Part shown: in pieces, positions 23,741 to 37,015 of the stretch | Layout: each line of letters opens with the position of its first letter | How positions within the stretch are numbered: the first letter of the stretch is position 1 | DNA from: Delphinus delphis | Taxonomy: Eukaryota > Chordata > Mammalia > Artiodactyla > Delphinidae | Direction of reading: 5' to 3' | NCBI RefSeq assembly: GCF_949987515.2 | Contig: NC_082696.1 | Coordinates: 56,140,947-56,204,946, forward strand | Length of the DNA stretch: 64,000 bases | The notes under the pieces: generated by a model | What the model was told of the DNA's origin: nothing | Database searches by the model: none | The model's input: the letters and a program-made list of their open reading frames with translations, nothing else | Position numbers and translations under genes: made by a program

Positions 23741-23890
23741 ACCTAACTTCCCTTCCTAGATGTGCAAACTGAGACTTAAACAAGGTAAGCAACTTTCCTG
23801 AAGTTTCACAGCTACCAAGTGAGAAATTCAGGTTTCAACTTAGAGTCTGGTTTTAAACCTGCTCTCCTTTCTCTACAACATGCTGGCTCT
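23741..23890 (-). repeat. MIR SINE remnant
   Basis: AGATGTGCAAACTGAGACTT, AAGCAACTTTCCTGAAGTTT and CACAGCTACCAAGTGAGAAA match the reverse MIR core. Confidence 0.7.
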
Positions 23891-24026
23891 TCTCCATAGT
23901 TTCATATCCTCCACAAAGCCTCGCATTACTATTATAACATGTCCTATAAAATATTCAGATTTGTTAAATAAGAAGTAAAAATGATGAAAGTAATTACCTT
24001 AACAACTTATTCAGTAAGAAAGGGCA

Positions 24027-24348
24027 CAGGATTTCCCTGGTGGTGCACTGGTTAAGAATTTGCCTGCCAATTCAGGGGACACGGGTTCGATCCCTGGTCC
24101 AGGAAGATCCCACATGCCGTGCGCCACAACTACTGAGCCTGCACTCTAGAGCTCATGAGCCACAACTACTGAAGCCCGCATGCCTCAAGCCCGTGCTCCG
24201 CAACAAGAGAAGCCACCGCGATGAGAAGCCTGCGCACCGCAACGAAGAGTAGCTCCCGCTCGCCGCAACTAGAGAAAGCCCGCGTGCAGTAATGAAGACC
24301 CAACACTGCCCAAAATAAATAAGTCAATTAATTAATTTTTTAAAAAAA
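24027..24348 (+). mobile_element. full-length CHR-1-type SINE with target-site duplication
   Basis: Head GGATTTCCCTGGTGGTGCAC, B-box-like GGGTTCGATCCCTGG, then the long tail (CACAACTACTGAGCCTGC, CCGCAACTAGAGAAAGCCC, AATGAAGACCCAACACTGCC) that the short copies lack. It ends in an A/T-rich tail instead of pure A. The duplication TAAGAAAGGGCA flanks it at 24015-24026 and 24349-24360. It is the longest SINE in the window. Tail decay suggests an older age than the short copies. Confidence 0.92.
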
Positions 24349-24360
24349 TAAGAAAGGGCA

Positions 24361-26850
24361 GGGTACAGAATATGTACTCCAGAAAAAGAAGCAATTGACC
24401 ATTGCTTATATAGTGACCTGAGAATCTGGCCCATTTGTTGCAAAAAAGTCTAGCTTAGAACACAAGACTACATATTATTAATTACCAGAGTCAAAACACA
24501 GATTATTTTTCTGAGTGTAAATTTATCAAATATAGTAAAAAGATGTGTTATCGTTGAAATATATACATATATATTTTAAGGGTTGAGAAGGCCAACTTGT
24601 TTAAACAGATGAGGAAATTCAGTTTCATATACTTGCCTTTTGCTGGGAAGGCAGCCAAATTTCTAACTGAAACTAAGGAAGTCTATATTTAATTATAGCT
24701 ATATGCATGTAAATGAACAGCATATAAAATATAGACAGCCTCCTTTCAGGTTATTTAAACTATAAGGGATCAGTGTACTATTAAGAAAACATTTCCTGTT
24801 TCATCTTTTTCAGGAACTAAAATTTCAAGATGTCTTCAAAAATTATATATGTCATTTCAAAATTTCCATGTTTCTGTGAATCTACCCAAAAGAGCTGTCT
24901 TACTTTATTCTCAAAAAAAAAAAAAAAACACTGAAAAAGCAATGTGATCATTGCTTTACACATTTCTATATTGTGTATCCTTGTTAGAGTATAATTTACC
25001 ATCGTGATCTTGTTCCACTGAAAAAGACCTCTATTCCATTGTCACCACTTTCATTCTTTTTTAAGTGGTAGGATTGCTACACAGCAGACTCAAACATAAG
25101 TGTCTCTAACATGTCTCAGATTGGGGTATTAGTTAGATTGTTTCAATAAAATACATGTTCTACTTTCTATTATTAACCATTAAGAGAAAGCTGCATTAGA
25201 GAATTTATAATCTTAACAATAGATGAGCTCCTTAAAAGATAATATTCTATGAAAAGACTGTTTAACAAATGACAGGGTGTAAGTCTGACTAGAATTTAAA
25301 AAAAAAAAAAGCAAACCTAGGATACAGCAATAGCAGCACACATAAAGTCATTGTTTACATTAATCACAGGCAAAATATTATGACAAGGAATTTGAAGCCA
25401 GAAGTTTTCCAAGTGTGACAGGATGTTGTCAAAGCAATTAATTATTTGAGAACAAGACTTTTAAAACATAATGAATATTTATAATACTTTGTTTTGAGAT
25501 GGCGGTGACCATAAATGTCATCTGTGCCAGGCAGACGTTTGCTGATTAGATTATGGCCAAATGAAAAAAACAGTTGTTTATTGAAAAAAGTTATTACTAG
25601 GAAGAGAACGTAGTAAAAGTAGATGTTTAGAAATATCTTCACTGTATGACATGTTTCACAGGATTTTAAACCAGGTTGTTAAGAATATATAAATCTAACA
25701 CCCTGTAATTAGTTTATAAGAACAACTTATTGACTTCAATTGAGATAGAAATCCATCAACTGGATTTCAATAAAAAAAACCTTGGTATAATTTTTGGCCA
25801 ACAATTTTCTTTCTTCATTTGGATCTATATATCTTTATGAGGAATCAGTTTTCAGTTATGATAGCCATTAAAACGAGTAAACTAAACGTTACAACTAGAC
25901 TTTCAATTCCTGTACTTCACAGTTAAATTTCTAAAAATAATGATTCATATTCTATTGCATTGCTTCACAAAAATGTTAGCATTATTCCATTTCTATATTT
26001 TAGTCATAACAAAAAATGTGTATATCATGAATTAAAGTAATACATTCTTTTAAAATCAGTTATTTCATCATTATCCTTTTAAATTTCTACCTTGCATATT
26101 TTATAATGTACATAATATAGGACATGTATATATTACTCATTAATAAATAGAATTATATCCTAAAGATATTTTATGTATGCATATATGTATATGTGTATTT
26201 TTTACAAATAAACGTATTCAACAAAAAAATTTTAGGAACCACGGCTTTAGCAAATGACACTTTTAGGGCCTGACTTTTTATAGACTGCTTTCCTTGGGTA
26301 GTTACCCAGTTCCACTTTACTATTCAACCAATAATTAGTGTTTACACTTCTCTGTTCTATTTTTGTCTAAAATGTCAAGAATTATGCTACTAATCCAATA
26401 CTTGATCAGAGGTGGTTTCATTAAAAATTCAGTACATTTTCAAACTAATCATTTTAAACCAATGTATATGCCAATCATAAGTAAGATTACTTTAAAATAT
26501 CTCAAAGTTATTTCACCACATAACTGTTAGGAAAAATAGTCTTAGAAATTAGTACCGCCATTTTCTAATTGAATTTTGCTAATTTCCTAGCAGAGAAAAC
26601 TTGAGAAAATAATCTGTTATTTTCTTAGATTTATGTCTTTCTAATGATAAATTTCAATTATTAGAAAGTGTATATATTTTATAAACTTCTTGGGAGTCAA
26701 AAATGCTTAATACATTGAGCTATGCTATATATCTACATTTTAAATAAACATTAAATAATGATTGCATTTGTATTTCTCTATATCAAGGGAATTTTACTGT
26801 ACTTGATATTAACTTTATTTGTGCTGCTTCAAACAATTTTATCATAAGTT
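24361..26850. other. 2.5-kb AT-rich stretch without recognised repeats
   Basis: Only A-runs (24911-24926, 25299-25310) and short AT microsatellites (24560-24580, 26175-26205) stand out. No coding or RNA feature. Confidence 0.5.
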
Positions 26851-26854
26851 TTAC

Positions 26855-26970
26855 AGAATTGGAAGGGATCTTAAAGATCTGCCCCAAAGTTTCACTTAAC
26901 AAATAAGGGAGCAGAAACCAAGTAACTTGCTAGTTAAAGGTCAAGAAGCCAGGTCATGTAATAAATCTTT
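26855..26970 (-). repeat. MIR3-like SINE remnant
   Basis: ACAGAATTGGAAGGGATCTT, AAAGATCTGCCCC and AAGGTCAAGAAGCCAGGTCA follow a reverse-complemented MIR3. Confidence 0.5.
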
Positions 26971-27429
26971 ATCTAGTACTTTCCCCATTATATTGCACAA
27001 ATGTATGAGACTCACTACAAATTAAACTCTAATGATTAAACTCTTACTTGAATAGAGGGCTTTTGATGATATATAAATTCTTAAAGTACTCCTATTGTTG
27101 TAAGGTAATCATAATCAGTATTCTCAGCCCCATAAGCTACTCTGGTGCCAGAGCAACTTTTCTAAAGCCCAGGTAACTGGATGTTTATAAAAATTCCTAC
27201 AAGTTCGCTGTAATGTTTCCACTTAGTGTATTAGCTGATTTGATGAGGTCACCACATGATTTGCATTATAAAAAGCAGAATATGTCATGTTTTATTCAAT
27301 TATTTTATTTTTCTGAGTCCTACTCTACTGGATATTTTGTGTTCATTGCCTGCCTGGAATGCATTATACCTTTTTCGGGGACCAAAGCCCTATTTTATTG
27401 TGCTTGTTTAAAGATCTACTCCTCCCCAT

Positions 27430-27720
27430 CTCTCAGACCATGACCTTTTCTAACCAAACAAAAAGACTGTGAGCCAATAGGACACAGTGACACTTTTGCT
27501 GGGAACAAAGGCAGCTTGAGAGGATAATGGGACTGGAACTGCTGCAGCTACATTCCCACCACCTGAAGCCTGGGAATAGCACCATGACACCCATCCTGGT
27601 GCAGCCTTTCACAATATGCCTCCTTTTCTCCTTCCAGGGCAGAATTCTCCACAGCACTATTTTTGTTAAACCTGAGAAAAAGCTCTCTGTCATGCCAGGG
27701 GTTGTATAAAGCACAGAAAG
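27430..27720. other. unclassified GC-richer segment
   Basis: It contains GGCAGCTTGAGAGGATAATG, GGAACTGCTGCAGCTACATT and GAAGCCTGGGAATAGCACCA, reminiscent of old LTR sequence, but no ends are found. Overlapping open frames (93 codons minus, 60 codons plus) have no domain. 27.2-27.43 kb is similarly unassigned. Confidence 0.4.
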
Positions 27721-28291
27721 GCTAACATGTCATGAGTGTTAGCCATGTTCACTTTTTATTTATATGCACAATTGCTGCTTGTTCCGTATACAGCTAACCC
27801 ATTATTCTCATTTCCTTAAATATATAATTAGATGAAATGAGACATAATTTCAGTTGCTGCAACAAGCAGTTTCCATTTCTTTTCGCATTACTTCATCAGT
27901 AGGTTAGATATAGTTTTACCTTTCAATTTTACCCAAAATAGACCAATACAAATAGGTACCATGCTATACAGTTTTAGTTTTCATATCTAGAATTATTACT
28001 GAATGACTATTAAATCAATTATTATTGATTTTCATATCATTTATAGTCTGTCTTTTCAAATTTTACCAGTATTCAACCTTGAATTAACTAATACTTTCGT
28101 TTATTGCACACTCTATCAGTTTAAAAAGCTTGTGCATAGCCCATCTTAAGTGACTGTCCAGTTTTAAACAATACAACTTATAAATATAGATATTTTAATG
28201 TGGATATTAATTATACTTTCAACATTTACACAATCTTCACATTTCTTTAGTAACAATTTTGTGCCACAAGACCACTAAGTCTCTATAAAAC

Positions 28292-28456
28292 CAGTGCTTC
28301 TCAAACTTCTTTGCAGACATGAATTAGCTGGGGACCTTGTTAAAATGCAGGTTCTGATTCAATAAGTCTGGGTTGGAACCAGAGAAGCTGAATTTCTAAC
28401 AACTATTTCCAAGGAAATAGCAATGCTGTTGGTTCATGGAACACACTCTGAGTAGT
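28292..28456 (+). mobile_element. MER5A-like hAT-Charlie element
   Basis: It starts with CAGTGCTTCTCAAACTTCTT (consensus CAGTGGTTCTCAAA) and contains CCTTGTTAAAATGCAGGTTC, TGATTCAATAAGTCTGGGTT and GAAGCTGAATTTCTAACAA. The right end CACACTCTGAGTAG is a decayed inverted copy of the left. About 165 bp, near the usual MER5A size. Confidence 0.75.
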
Positions 28457-30384
28457 AAGTTAGTAGGTTATGAAACGAATATTAATTGTACTCCCAAATA
28501 ACTTTACTATCATGATTTTATTTGGAATCTAGAGTTGAATTAAATATTCCTGGCTCTTAACTACTAGAGGCCTAGATATATGTACCAAGTTTCTTCATGT
28601 ATGAAATAATATTATCATGTGTTATATTATTGCAACCAATGGCTTGATAAATACGTTGAAAGTTCCTTTTCAACATACATTTTTTTCTATACATGTGTAC
28701 AAGTCCATAGATAATGAATTGCTTGGTGACATCTAAATGCCATTTTCTCCAGGCCAAGATAGGTAATCTACAGAAGACATCATAGGATTAAAGGTGCAAT
28801 CTTTGAAACCCAAAGGAATCATGTAAGTCAATACAGCAATTCCACAGCTAATCATGTTTCCTTTACAATGAGATGAAATTTAATACAATTTCTAAAATTC
28901 AGCTAAGGTATGGCAGAAAACAGAAAAATATCTCCAAACTTGTAAGTTCTACCACTTAATGGTGAGCTGAGTCTTCCTTGCTCCTAGAAAGCAGGTTCAA
29001 AAAGCAAAGATTTAAGTCACTCTTCAGGAGATATATCTGTTGCACATTTGGCTAAGTTTCAGATAATTGCAGAATCACTTTTTTAACAGAAATCAAAGTT
29101 TGTCTATCATCAATGTTCCTTTAAAATATTTAAATGTTTACTTTCCAAGTAACCTAGGATTAAAATTCTCAGGTCTGCCTGAGTACTTCTGAAATATTTT
29201 GCTGTTAAAGCAGCAAACCATTGTCACAAACTAATGTGTAATTAGAATTATAAACTATTATTTAACTTGTGAAAAAAAAGCCAAATTTATTTTAAATGTC
29301 TTTTCCTCTCACCATCCCTCTCCCACCTCAAAAGAGCCAAACCGCTTGTAGTGATGTTTGATAGAATCAAAACCTTCCAAACCTTTGCTTACAAAGACTC
29401 AGAATAGCCTTACATGCTTCTAATTACTAGGTCATGGGTACTGATTTTATTTAAGAAGGTATAAACAAAAAGACATTTAAATATCATTGAAATAAGTTTA
29501 CCTATACCTCTTTAAAAATTGAGATAGTCATTTATTTAATAGGAATTAAATGTATATTTCTAAATTAATAAAAATACTATGAGAGAAAATTTAGCTGGTT
29601 AATTATAATTATATAAATATAGATTTGGAAGAGATTCGCAAGCATTGCTAAACAAGTAGCAAAGCACTGCAAATTTAAAATACTTCATGAATGGTTCTTT
29701 TTTGGAAAGTTGGTTGAACAGAATAGACAGGAGAAAGAGATTGAAATGTAAACTACATTTTTTGCACTGTGCTGTGCACACAGTAGTGACATTTCTACAG
29801 TCAACTCCAGTGATTCATTCTAAGAGGGCAAAGCAAGAGCAGAAAATACCAAATTGCAAATAAGTCAAATATCATTTGGAATGCATGTGTTGCTTTCTGT
29901 TTGATTATAAATACCCTTGATATTTTGGAATTTACAGGCAGGACTTCAAACTAAATAACGAAGCCAAGGTTAATATCTAATTCAGAAGCAGATGGAAAGT
30001 CTCCCAGATTCTTCACCCTCTACAGGGATCATTTACCTTCTGTGCCCCATTCCATCCCAGGCTGCAGAGACAAGGTAGTCTGAGCTTCTCCTAAGCTTTC
30101 AGTTCAGGGCAGAAAGATAACTGCACATTTTTGTTTAAAAAGATATTTGCTGGTAGCTAAATTAGAAAGTAGTCTTCAAACATCCTCGACTTGCAACTTT
30201 AATGGTTAATTCACTTATGAATTCAGTCACTCAGGGCATACAGTGTTCTAGAACTAGGGAATTAATGGTTCAGTGTTTTAAAAAAATCCAATTTGCATAC
30301 ATTGAAGGCCTTATCTTTAAAGGGCCTTAATCCTATCCAGCATTACAGTGGTTATAAACAAATAACAGCCGCTGTGGTCAGGTT
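28457..30384. other. AT-rich stretch, nothing recognised
   Basis: About 1.9 kb without a named repeat. A slightly GC-richer island at 30000-30120 has no coding signal. Confidence 0.5.
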
Positions 30385-30570
30385 GGTTAGGTGCTTTCTA
30401 CACATCATAAAATTTAATCCTCACAGCTGTGACTGGGAGGTATTATCAACCCCATTTTGCTGGTGAAGAAATTGAGGCTTGGGGAAGTTAAATAATTTAC
30501 CTTAAGTCATATAGACAGAAAATGTCAAAGATGGAATTCAAACAAAGTCTGTCTAAGTCTTAATGCTATT
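30385..30570 (-). repeat. MIR SINE remnant
   Basis: TTAGGTGCTTTCTACACATC, AAATTTAATCCTCACAGCTG, CCCCATTTTGCTGGTGAAGA and AATTGAGGCTTGGGGAAGTT are in MIR reverse order. Confidence 0.8.
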
Positions 30571-31049
30571 TTCAGCATACCAAACTGATTCCTAGACTTA
30601 TTACATTTCCTTTTTTCCTCTATTTCCCTTGTAATAAGGGAAAGGACTTATTAAATAAAAATAAATTATAATGTCATCCAGGCCAACAGTCTCTGATATA
30701 AATATACCTTTGGAATAGCTATATCTCAGTATTTCATGGAAATGAGACAGCTGCCTTTACTAACTTAAAACTTATTAAGTTTTAATAACCTTTTTAACTC
30801 TTTAATAACTTAAAAAAAGAAATTCCTAAGGATGAAGAATATATAAGGTTATGAAATAAAGCAAAAAGAGTAGACAAAATTAAAGTCTCATGTTTTTCTA
30901 CACAAGCTCTGATATAATGCTTTATTCACATTTTCTTAAGAGATGAAGTATTCTCAAGGACTCCGTTCATTTAAATTTACCTAACACGTTGTGTTCTCAG
31001 AATTTGTACTAATTGGAATTATAGTCAGATGCACCCAGTCTCATGTCCC

Positions 31050-31162
31050 TACTGAACTTCAAGATCCTGAAGAGGAGAAATACATCTTACTCTGGGACTT
31101 CAGCAGTATCCAATGTCATCTGACAGGTAATGTGAGAACTCAATAAATATTTGTGAAATTTA
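31050..31162 (+). repeat. L2 LINE 3' end
   Basis: AACTTCAAGATCCTGAAGAG, CAGCAGTATCCAATGTCATC and GAGAACTCAATAAATATTTG correspond to the last 110 bp of L2. Confidence 0.6.
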
Positions 31163-31489
31163 GTTTTCTCTTATGTGCTTTAAATTGCTCAAAAGTGATC
31201 TTCCCTTTGAAATGAAGAGTAAATAGTGGAACAAAATATGAAGGTTTAAGACAGGATGCCCTACCTGAAAAAAAAAAAAGTTCAGTAAGCCTATGATTTG
31301 ATCTCATACAGACATAACAACTACTTAATTGCCTAAATTTCCCACTTCACTAGTTTCTTCAAAGGCAAATACAATGTTGAACAGGCAGAAAATTAACTAC
31401 TGTCTTTTAGGTTTCTCTATTATGTAGTATTTGATGGTTCCAAAATAATATGTTTACGTAAGTTACAAACCATGATTATAAAACTAACT

Positions 31490-31840
31490 CTTGTGGTCCC
31501 ACCATTAAGTTAAACCCTAGGACGTTATTACCTTCCCCCCAAACCCAACTCTGCCTTCCGACTGGGGGCATTATCCTGATTTTTGCATTTATCATTTTTC
31601 TTGCCTCCTTTTTGAATATCATTTCACCACCTATTTGTGTATTACTAAATAATACATAGCTTAGTTTTGATGCTATTTGAGCATTATAAAAATGGGACTA
31701 AGTCCTCTACAACTTGTATTTTTCATTCCATATAATGTCCAATAATTCTATTATTCATCTTTATTTTGGCTGCAATCCATTCATATTTATGTCCAGAGAA
31801 TAATATTCCATTGTGTAAATATACATCTTCATCCTTTTTA
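31490..31840 (-). mobile_element. old L1 (L1M-type) 3'-end fragment
   Basis: ATCATTTTTCTTGCCTCCTT, ATAATACATAGCTTAGTTTT, TAAAAATGGGACTAAGTCCT and GAATAATATTCCATTGTGTA are the reverse complement of the conserved 'caatggaatattactcagcc' end of old L1s and its upstream sequence. Confidence 0.6.
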
Positions 31841-33264
31841 GCTTTAAAATATTTTTTTAAACCTAAGTTCTGAATCTTTGACATTTCAAAAGAAACTTGG
31901 TGTTAACCCTGATAAGAAAATTCTGTTGAAACCTTTAGTAGGAAATATTTCTAATATATGAATAGAATAATATCATTGGTCCGTTTAAGCACACAAGCAA
32001 CAAATAGGTACGTCTCTAAGGCTATAAGTTATATCTCTAAAACAAATTAATCAAGAGCATCTTCTGCTCCTTGGAGCAGCACAATGTATTAAAACAAAGT
32101 GCACTAATTAAAGCACCTATTATGTGCAGTTTTAAAGAACATATTTTCCAAACTAAGTAATTATACATGTAAAGAATGTGACTTTCTGAATGAGTTTTCA
32201 GGAGTCAGTGTATGATTTTGAGATTCCGAAATAGTCAAATCAAATTCTCAAAGCCCATAAAAAATAAAACAACTGACCCTAACAGTCATGTTTAATTAGA
32301 TGTACAAAAGAGTTCGTGGGAATACAGTGGTCCTAACTGCTTCCAAGGTTCGTGGAAAGTCGCATGGTTGTCTGTCCTACTTTGCACATAGAGTAGTCTG
32401 AATAATTCAAGTGAATATAATTTTAATGATACCAAGGACAGAGGATTTTCATTGATTAAACATTCCAACCTTATTTAGGTAAATCTTGAATTAGTAAAAT
32501 GGTTTATTGCAATTCAAATGTCATACTTGTTAAGTCAGTGTTTTTTTGAAATAGGTACAAAAACCTAAGAAAGGAACATTTTAGGTACGAAAACCTAAAA
32601 TGTACTTCATATCAGATTCATTTCTGAAAAATATTCCTCATATCTTTACCCAATTCACAGCTCTTACAAAATATACACATAGGTGTACACTTTGAGATCT
32701 TAGAGTGTATGATACTATTAGTCATTTAAAATATATCAGGAGCTAAGAATATCGCAGCTGCTTTCAAAATTAGAAAGAAAAGTTCTATTGAGGTTTATCA
32801 ATCACTAGTCTATCCAATCAAAAAATGAAAATGAAGACATCTGTAAATTATGGTTTTAATTGTATTTTCATGGAACTCTGATCTTTCTAAAGTATATATT
32901 CATCTAGTATACATAAAGCTAAATATAAAAGTGAAAGTTGAAAATTTCAGTTCTAAAATCACATATTTAGAAATATTTATATTTGAACTCTTTTTAACAC
33001 CACTTTAAATAAATATGTTTGGAATCATTCAGACATACAGTACATATTCTCTATACTTCTAGTGTTACACTGAAGGACTAAGGCAATGAGAAGAATATGA
33101 ATTTTGAATTTTCATATGAAAATATGATTTTTTTTTAAAAAGAAAACATTTAGGCCAACTTCTTTCAATTGGGGAAAAAAAAAAAATCCTACTCTCTGAA
33201 CCAAGTCCTAATTCCCAGGAAAAGTGTTCCTAACTAAAGAGCAGCCCAGAGGGGAATTCAGCCT
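31841..33264. other. AT-rich stretch, nothing recognised
   Basis: It includes a short near-duplication (AGGTACAAAAACCTAA at 32556, AGGTACGAAAACCTAA at 32583) and an A-run at 33174-33186. No gene or named repeat. Confidence 0.5.
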
Positions 33265-33510
33265 GTGGGCCCTGGGACCAGCTGCCCAGGCTTGGACCCC
33301 AGCTTTGCCACTTCATGGCGGTGTGACTGACTAGGGAGAAGGTAATGAATCCCGGAATGCATTATCCTCCTCACCTGAAGAATGAGAATAATTGTAGTAT
33401 AAATACATGTTTCATTGAACAAAAATGGGCATTAAATTAATTTACACAAAGCACTATAAGAATACCTGGCACATAGTGATACTCAGAGAGGTTTGTATTT
33501 TGATTATTAA
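33265..33510 (+). repeat. MIR SINE remnant, nearly full length
   Basis: GGACCCCAGCTTTGCCACTT, CATGGCGGTGTGACTGACTA, CCTCACCTGAAGAATGAGAA and ATACCTGGCACATAGTGATA lie in MIR plus-strand order over about 245 bp. Confidence 0.8.
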
Positions 33511-35149
33511 TTGGCAATTTGTTAAGCTATTCCTAATAACATATTCTACCCTAATTTAAAACCTTTAGGTGACTTTTTAAATTTTAATATATTTTAGTTT
33601 AAAAAAAAAACTTTTATCAAAAGAGTGATTAGAGATTGCCACTCCTTTTTCTCTATTTTTCAGACAAAAAATAAAGTTTTCTGTTTTTTAAGTTTTTCAA
33701 GTAGTTGTCTGTACAAGAGACTGTATAAGTCTAATCTTCTTTAGGGTCTTATCTTAGAAAGAAGTGAAAGTTGACAATCCTTCCCTCCCCTACTTCTTCT
33801 CACTTTAAATTAGTATTTACATTAGCTACTAATCCACTTGGGACTTTGTGAAGTTAGATCAACAAAATGAGGGAACTCACGTGGATTCAGTAAGGAAATG
33901 TCTATGTAATATGAATGGTATTATTATTATTTCAGTTTTCCATGTCTGGTACAATAAGGCCAATCACATTTTCAGTTTACTGTTAATGCTAATAACTTCA
34001 GAAGTCACAGAGAATGGAAGTGTTTAAGGAGAGAGAAGGTCAGCAGGCTGAGCCAAGGTATGAAAACACTCTTCACATTTTTATAAGGAAGTACCAGACT
34101 ATAGCCCCTGATTAATAGAGAAAAACTTCCATAAATCATTGGGAAAGGACATCAGTTTAAGCAACATTTTCAAAGGCAGCAACAAATGAACTTCTCTTGC
34201 TATAAAATGTGCCAGGTACTAGAAGACATGAAAGCAGAATGGAAAACTCGTAAAGATAATAAAACATGAAAATGTATGTTAACAGAACATGGGTAATAAA
34301 AATAATGCAATCCTCAGCAATCTAAGACATCAAATCCACCAGAGACTAAATAAACATAGTATTTAGAGCTGCACTTTATCAAATGAGGTTGTTCCCTAAA
34401 ACAAACAAGAACAACAACAAATATATATATATATATCCACCTAGTGTACCTATTTCAAAAAATACTGACTTAACAAGTATGACATTTGAATTGCAAAAAC
34501 TAATCATTTCTCGTTCCTCTCTGCAACTCACGATGATTGCATGGGACACATTTTTTTCATGCAAATTTCTGACGGTACGTGGGAAATATACAGTTTACAC
34601 AAGGGGTATCCTGGACTATGAAACTAATAGGCAACTTCTTGCTAGAATAAGATTTTACCTTATTCTTTCATGCATAACCTCCTAAACTCCACAAAGGATT
34701 TAAAATAATTTACAGTGAAAGCAACATACCACAAAACAGAGGATTTTATATAATATCTGTTTAACTAAAGATTCAATTGCTAAATCCAGGCTTTCAACTA
34801 CTGGCCCAGGGCACAAAAACCAAACTAGTATAATTCATATTGTTGTTCTTGTCCTGTGTATGACCAACACAAAAAGAAAATATCCTTTTAGTTTAAAGGC
34901 ATTTCAAATGAAAAAAAAAAAGTCTGAAAGAAAAAAATACTAAAAATTTTTATAGTGATAAAATCTCAATTATGGTATAATAGATTTTTCTTACTTTTCT
35001 ACAGTCATGTCTTTCCAGGTTTTCTACAGTTATGTCTTAAATCACACACATACACAAAAACATCGAAATGTAATTCATTCACCTGGTACATGATTCATAT
35101 TCTTATAACTGAGTGAAATATTTATGCAAAACAAATGATCCCTTTGTTA
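33511..35149. other. AT-rich stretch, nothing recognised
   Basis: It includes (AT)7 at 34420-34435. The 100-codon plus frame at 34383-34685 runs across simple sequence and shows no domain. Confidence 0.5.
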
Positions 35150-35156
35150 AGCACAA

Positions 35157-35162
<6 letters not shown>

Positions 35163-35189
<27 letters not shown>

Positions 35190-35379
35190 GGTACACAGGC
35201 CTCTCACTGTTGTGGCCTCTCCCATTGCAGAGCACAGGCTCTGGACGCACAGGCTCAGCAGCCATGGCTCACGGGCCCAGCCGCTCGGCGGCATGTGGGA
35301 TCTTCCCGGACCGGGGCACGAACCTGCGTCCCCTGCATCGGCAGGCGGACTCTCAACCACTGCGCCACCAGGGAAGCCC
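35163..35379 (-). mobile_element. short-form CHR-type SINE (cetacean), with target-site duplication
   Basis: Reverse-complement copy of the short form: about 27 T, then GCGGTACACAGGCCTCTCAC, then the body, and the head complement CCACCAGGGAAGCCC. The duplication AGCACAACATTT lies at 35150-35161 and 35380-35391. The long uninterrupted tail and exact duplication mark it as young. Confidence 0.93.
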
Positions 35380-35520
35380 AGCACAACATTTTAAATGTAT
35401 TTTATCTATGTCTCAGGGAAGTGTATAAAATACTATGCAATACCTGGGTTGTTCCATGAATCAATGCAATACCTTGAGTGGGATCAAAGATAAACATGAA
35501 ATCTAGAATGTATTACCCAT

Positions 35521-35600
35521 TTTACTATATATATATATGTATACAGTAAATATATATATATTTATATACATATATAAATATTTATATACACACATCCCTA
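35521..35600. repeat. AT/TATATG microsatellite
   Basis: Interrupted (TA)n with TATACA/TATGTA variants, followed by CACACA. Confidence 0.85.
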
Positions 35601-36339
35601 GTTTGTTCATCTATAAAATACAGAGAATAGTATTTAGACATATCTGGTTCTCAATTTTTTTTATAATTTATGGAAGTCTGGGTTAAACCATGATGTTACA
35701 CGTTGCTTTCTTCATGGCTTCCAGATATCCTCCGCACAGCATTTCTAGGTAAGCCTATCTTCTCCTTGCTTCCTCCTCCCACATCCTCCTGCTGTACCAT
35801 CTTGCCTGCTTCTACTTCTAGCCTAGTACTCTGGGATGGGAAAAGGCATAGAGTTTGACAGAAAGCAAGCCGTAAGCAAAGCCAAACTTTTACGAATTAA
35901 ACACTGAGGAGAGTGTCAAAGCACATAGGGAGTTTTGTTCAAGTCATGGAGAGAGAGGAGAGGAACACTCCAAAACTTATATCATGAAACATGAATGCAA
36001 TAAGTTTAAACTGGGAAATTTATAAGTTACTAAGCACCCCCTTTGACCATCAAACATCTCAGCAAAGTGTCAAGAAAAATGTCAAAATTAGAACAATATA
36101 ACTTCTTTGGTCTCCTTCCAAGAAAAGCTAGTTACATAATATATACCTAAGCAATAGAACTGATTTGATTTCCAGTTAATCATTTGAAGTTGGAATGTCT
36201 ACCAAAAATGATTACTTATATTACCCTTCAAAAATTGGTAAACTTGAGTACATCAAAGAGCCTTTTCCCTTTTATTCCCCCCTCCGCCCTCCCATTCATA
36301 GCCAGATGTCTTGAAAAAGAGTAGTCTATAATACCTGTG
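35601..36339. other. unclassified stretch
   Basis: Pyrimidine-rich patches near 35700-35830 and 36280. No family assigned, though L2 sequence begins just downstream. Confidence 0.45.
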
Positions 36340-36700
36340 TTCTCACCTCCTACTTATCAATTTACTTTGGACTGGATCCTAACTTTCCCCCAACACCCCA
36401 ACCTCCATTGAAATTTTTCTCACCAGAGTTGACAATTATCACTCTATACTTAAAACATTTCAGTACCCAATGGATCTGACTTCCCTACAGATTTTGACAT
36501 GGTTGATCACTGCTTTCCTTCTTAAAATTTGGTCTTTCCCAGATTCCAATAATGCTACCATCTCCAGACTTTCCCCCATCCTTTGTGTACTCCTTCTTCT
36601 TTATGGGCTTTTTCCTACGCGCCTTCCGCTTGGACGTTGGGTTTTAATTTTCTTAGCCCTCTTCACCCCCTATCTGTGAGTAGTATCACCTACAGCACGT
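36340..36700 (+). mobile_element. L2 LINE fragment with reverse-transcriptase remnant
   Basis: Translation around 36487-36530 gives a short stretch ending DFDMVDHC, matching the L2 reverse-transcriptase sequence 'DTVDHSLL'. Downstream nucleotides (GGACGTTGGGTTTTAATTTT, TAGCCCTCTTCACCCC) fit the following part of L2 ORF2. The 69-codon open frame at 36470-36679 is in another frame for much of its length, so the ancestral frame is broken. Inactive. Confidence 0.65.
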
Positions 36701-37015
36701 AAGTCCCACCTGTGAGTTATGCCTCACTAGAACAGCCATCCCAGTTGAAAGGGAGGGAGATGGCAAACATAGCTTGAAAAAAACTTCAAGTCCTACACGG
36801 AATTTATTTACACTCTATAGAGTATTCGGTCTGTCCCACTTTGAGTAAGAATCTCTAGTGAAATAATGAAAATCCTGAACTAGGATGAAGGCAAGGGGAT
36901 TTAAAATAGTAAAAAGAAGGAATTACATCATTTAAAAAAAAGTCTTTTTGTAATTACCTGTTTTATCTTTAGTGTTTCAATACACACATTACATATGAAT
37001 GCATTCACCTGCCTC

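Noticed and set aside
24911..24926. A-run as a second poly(A)-only insertion
   Set aside because: No direct repeat flanks it (TTCTC before, CACTGAAAA after), unlike the 18144 site. The A-run at 25299 was dropped for the same reason.
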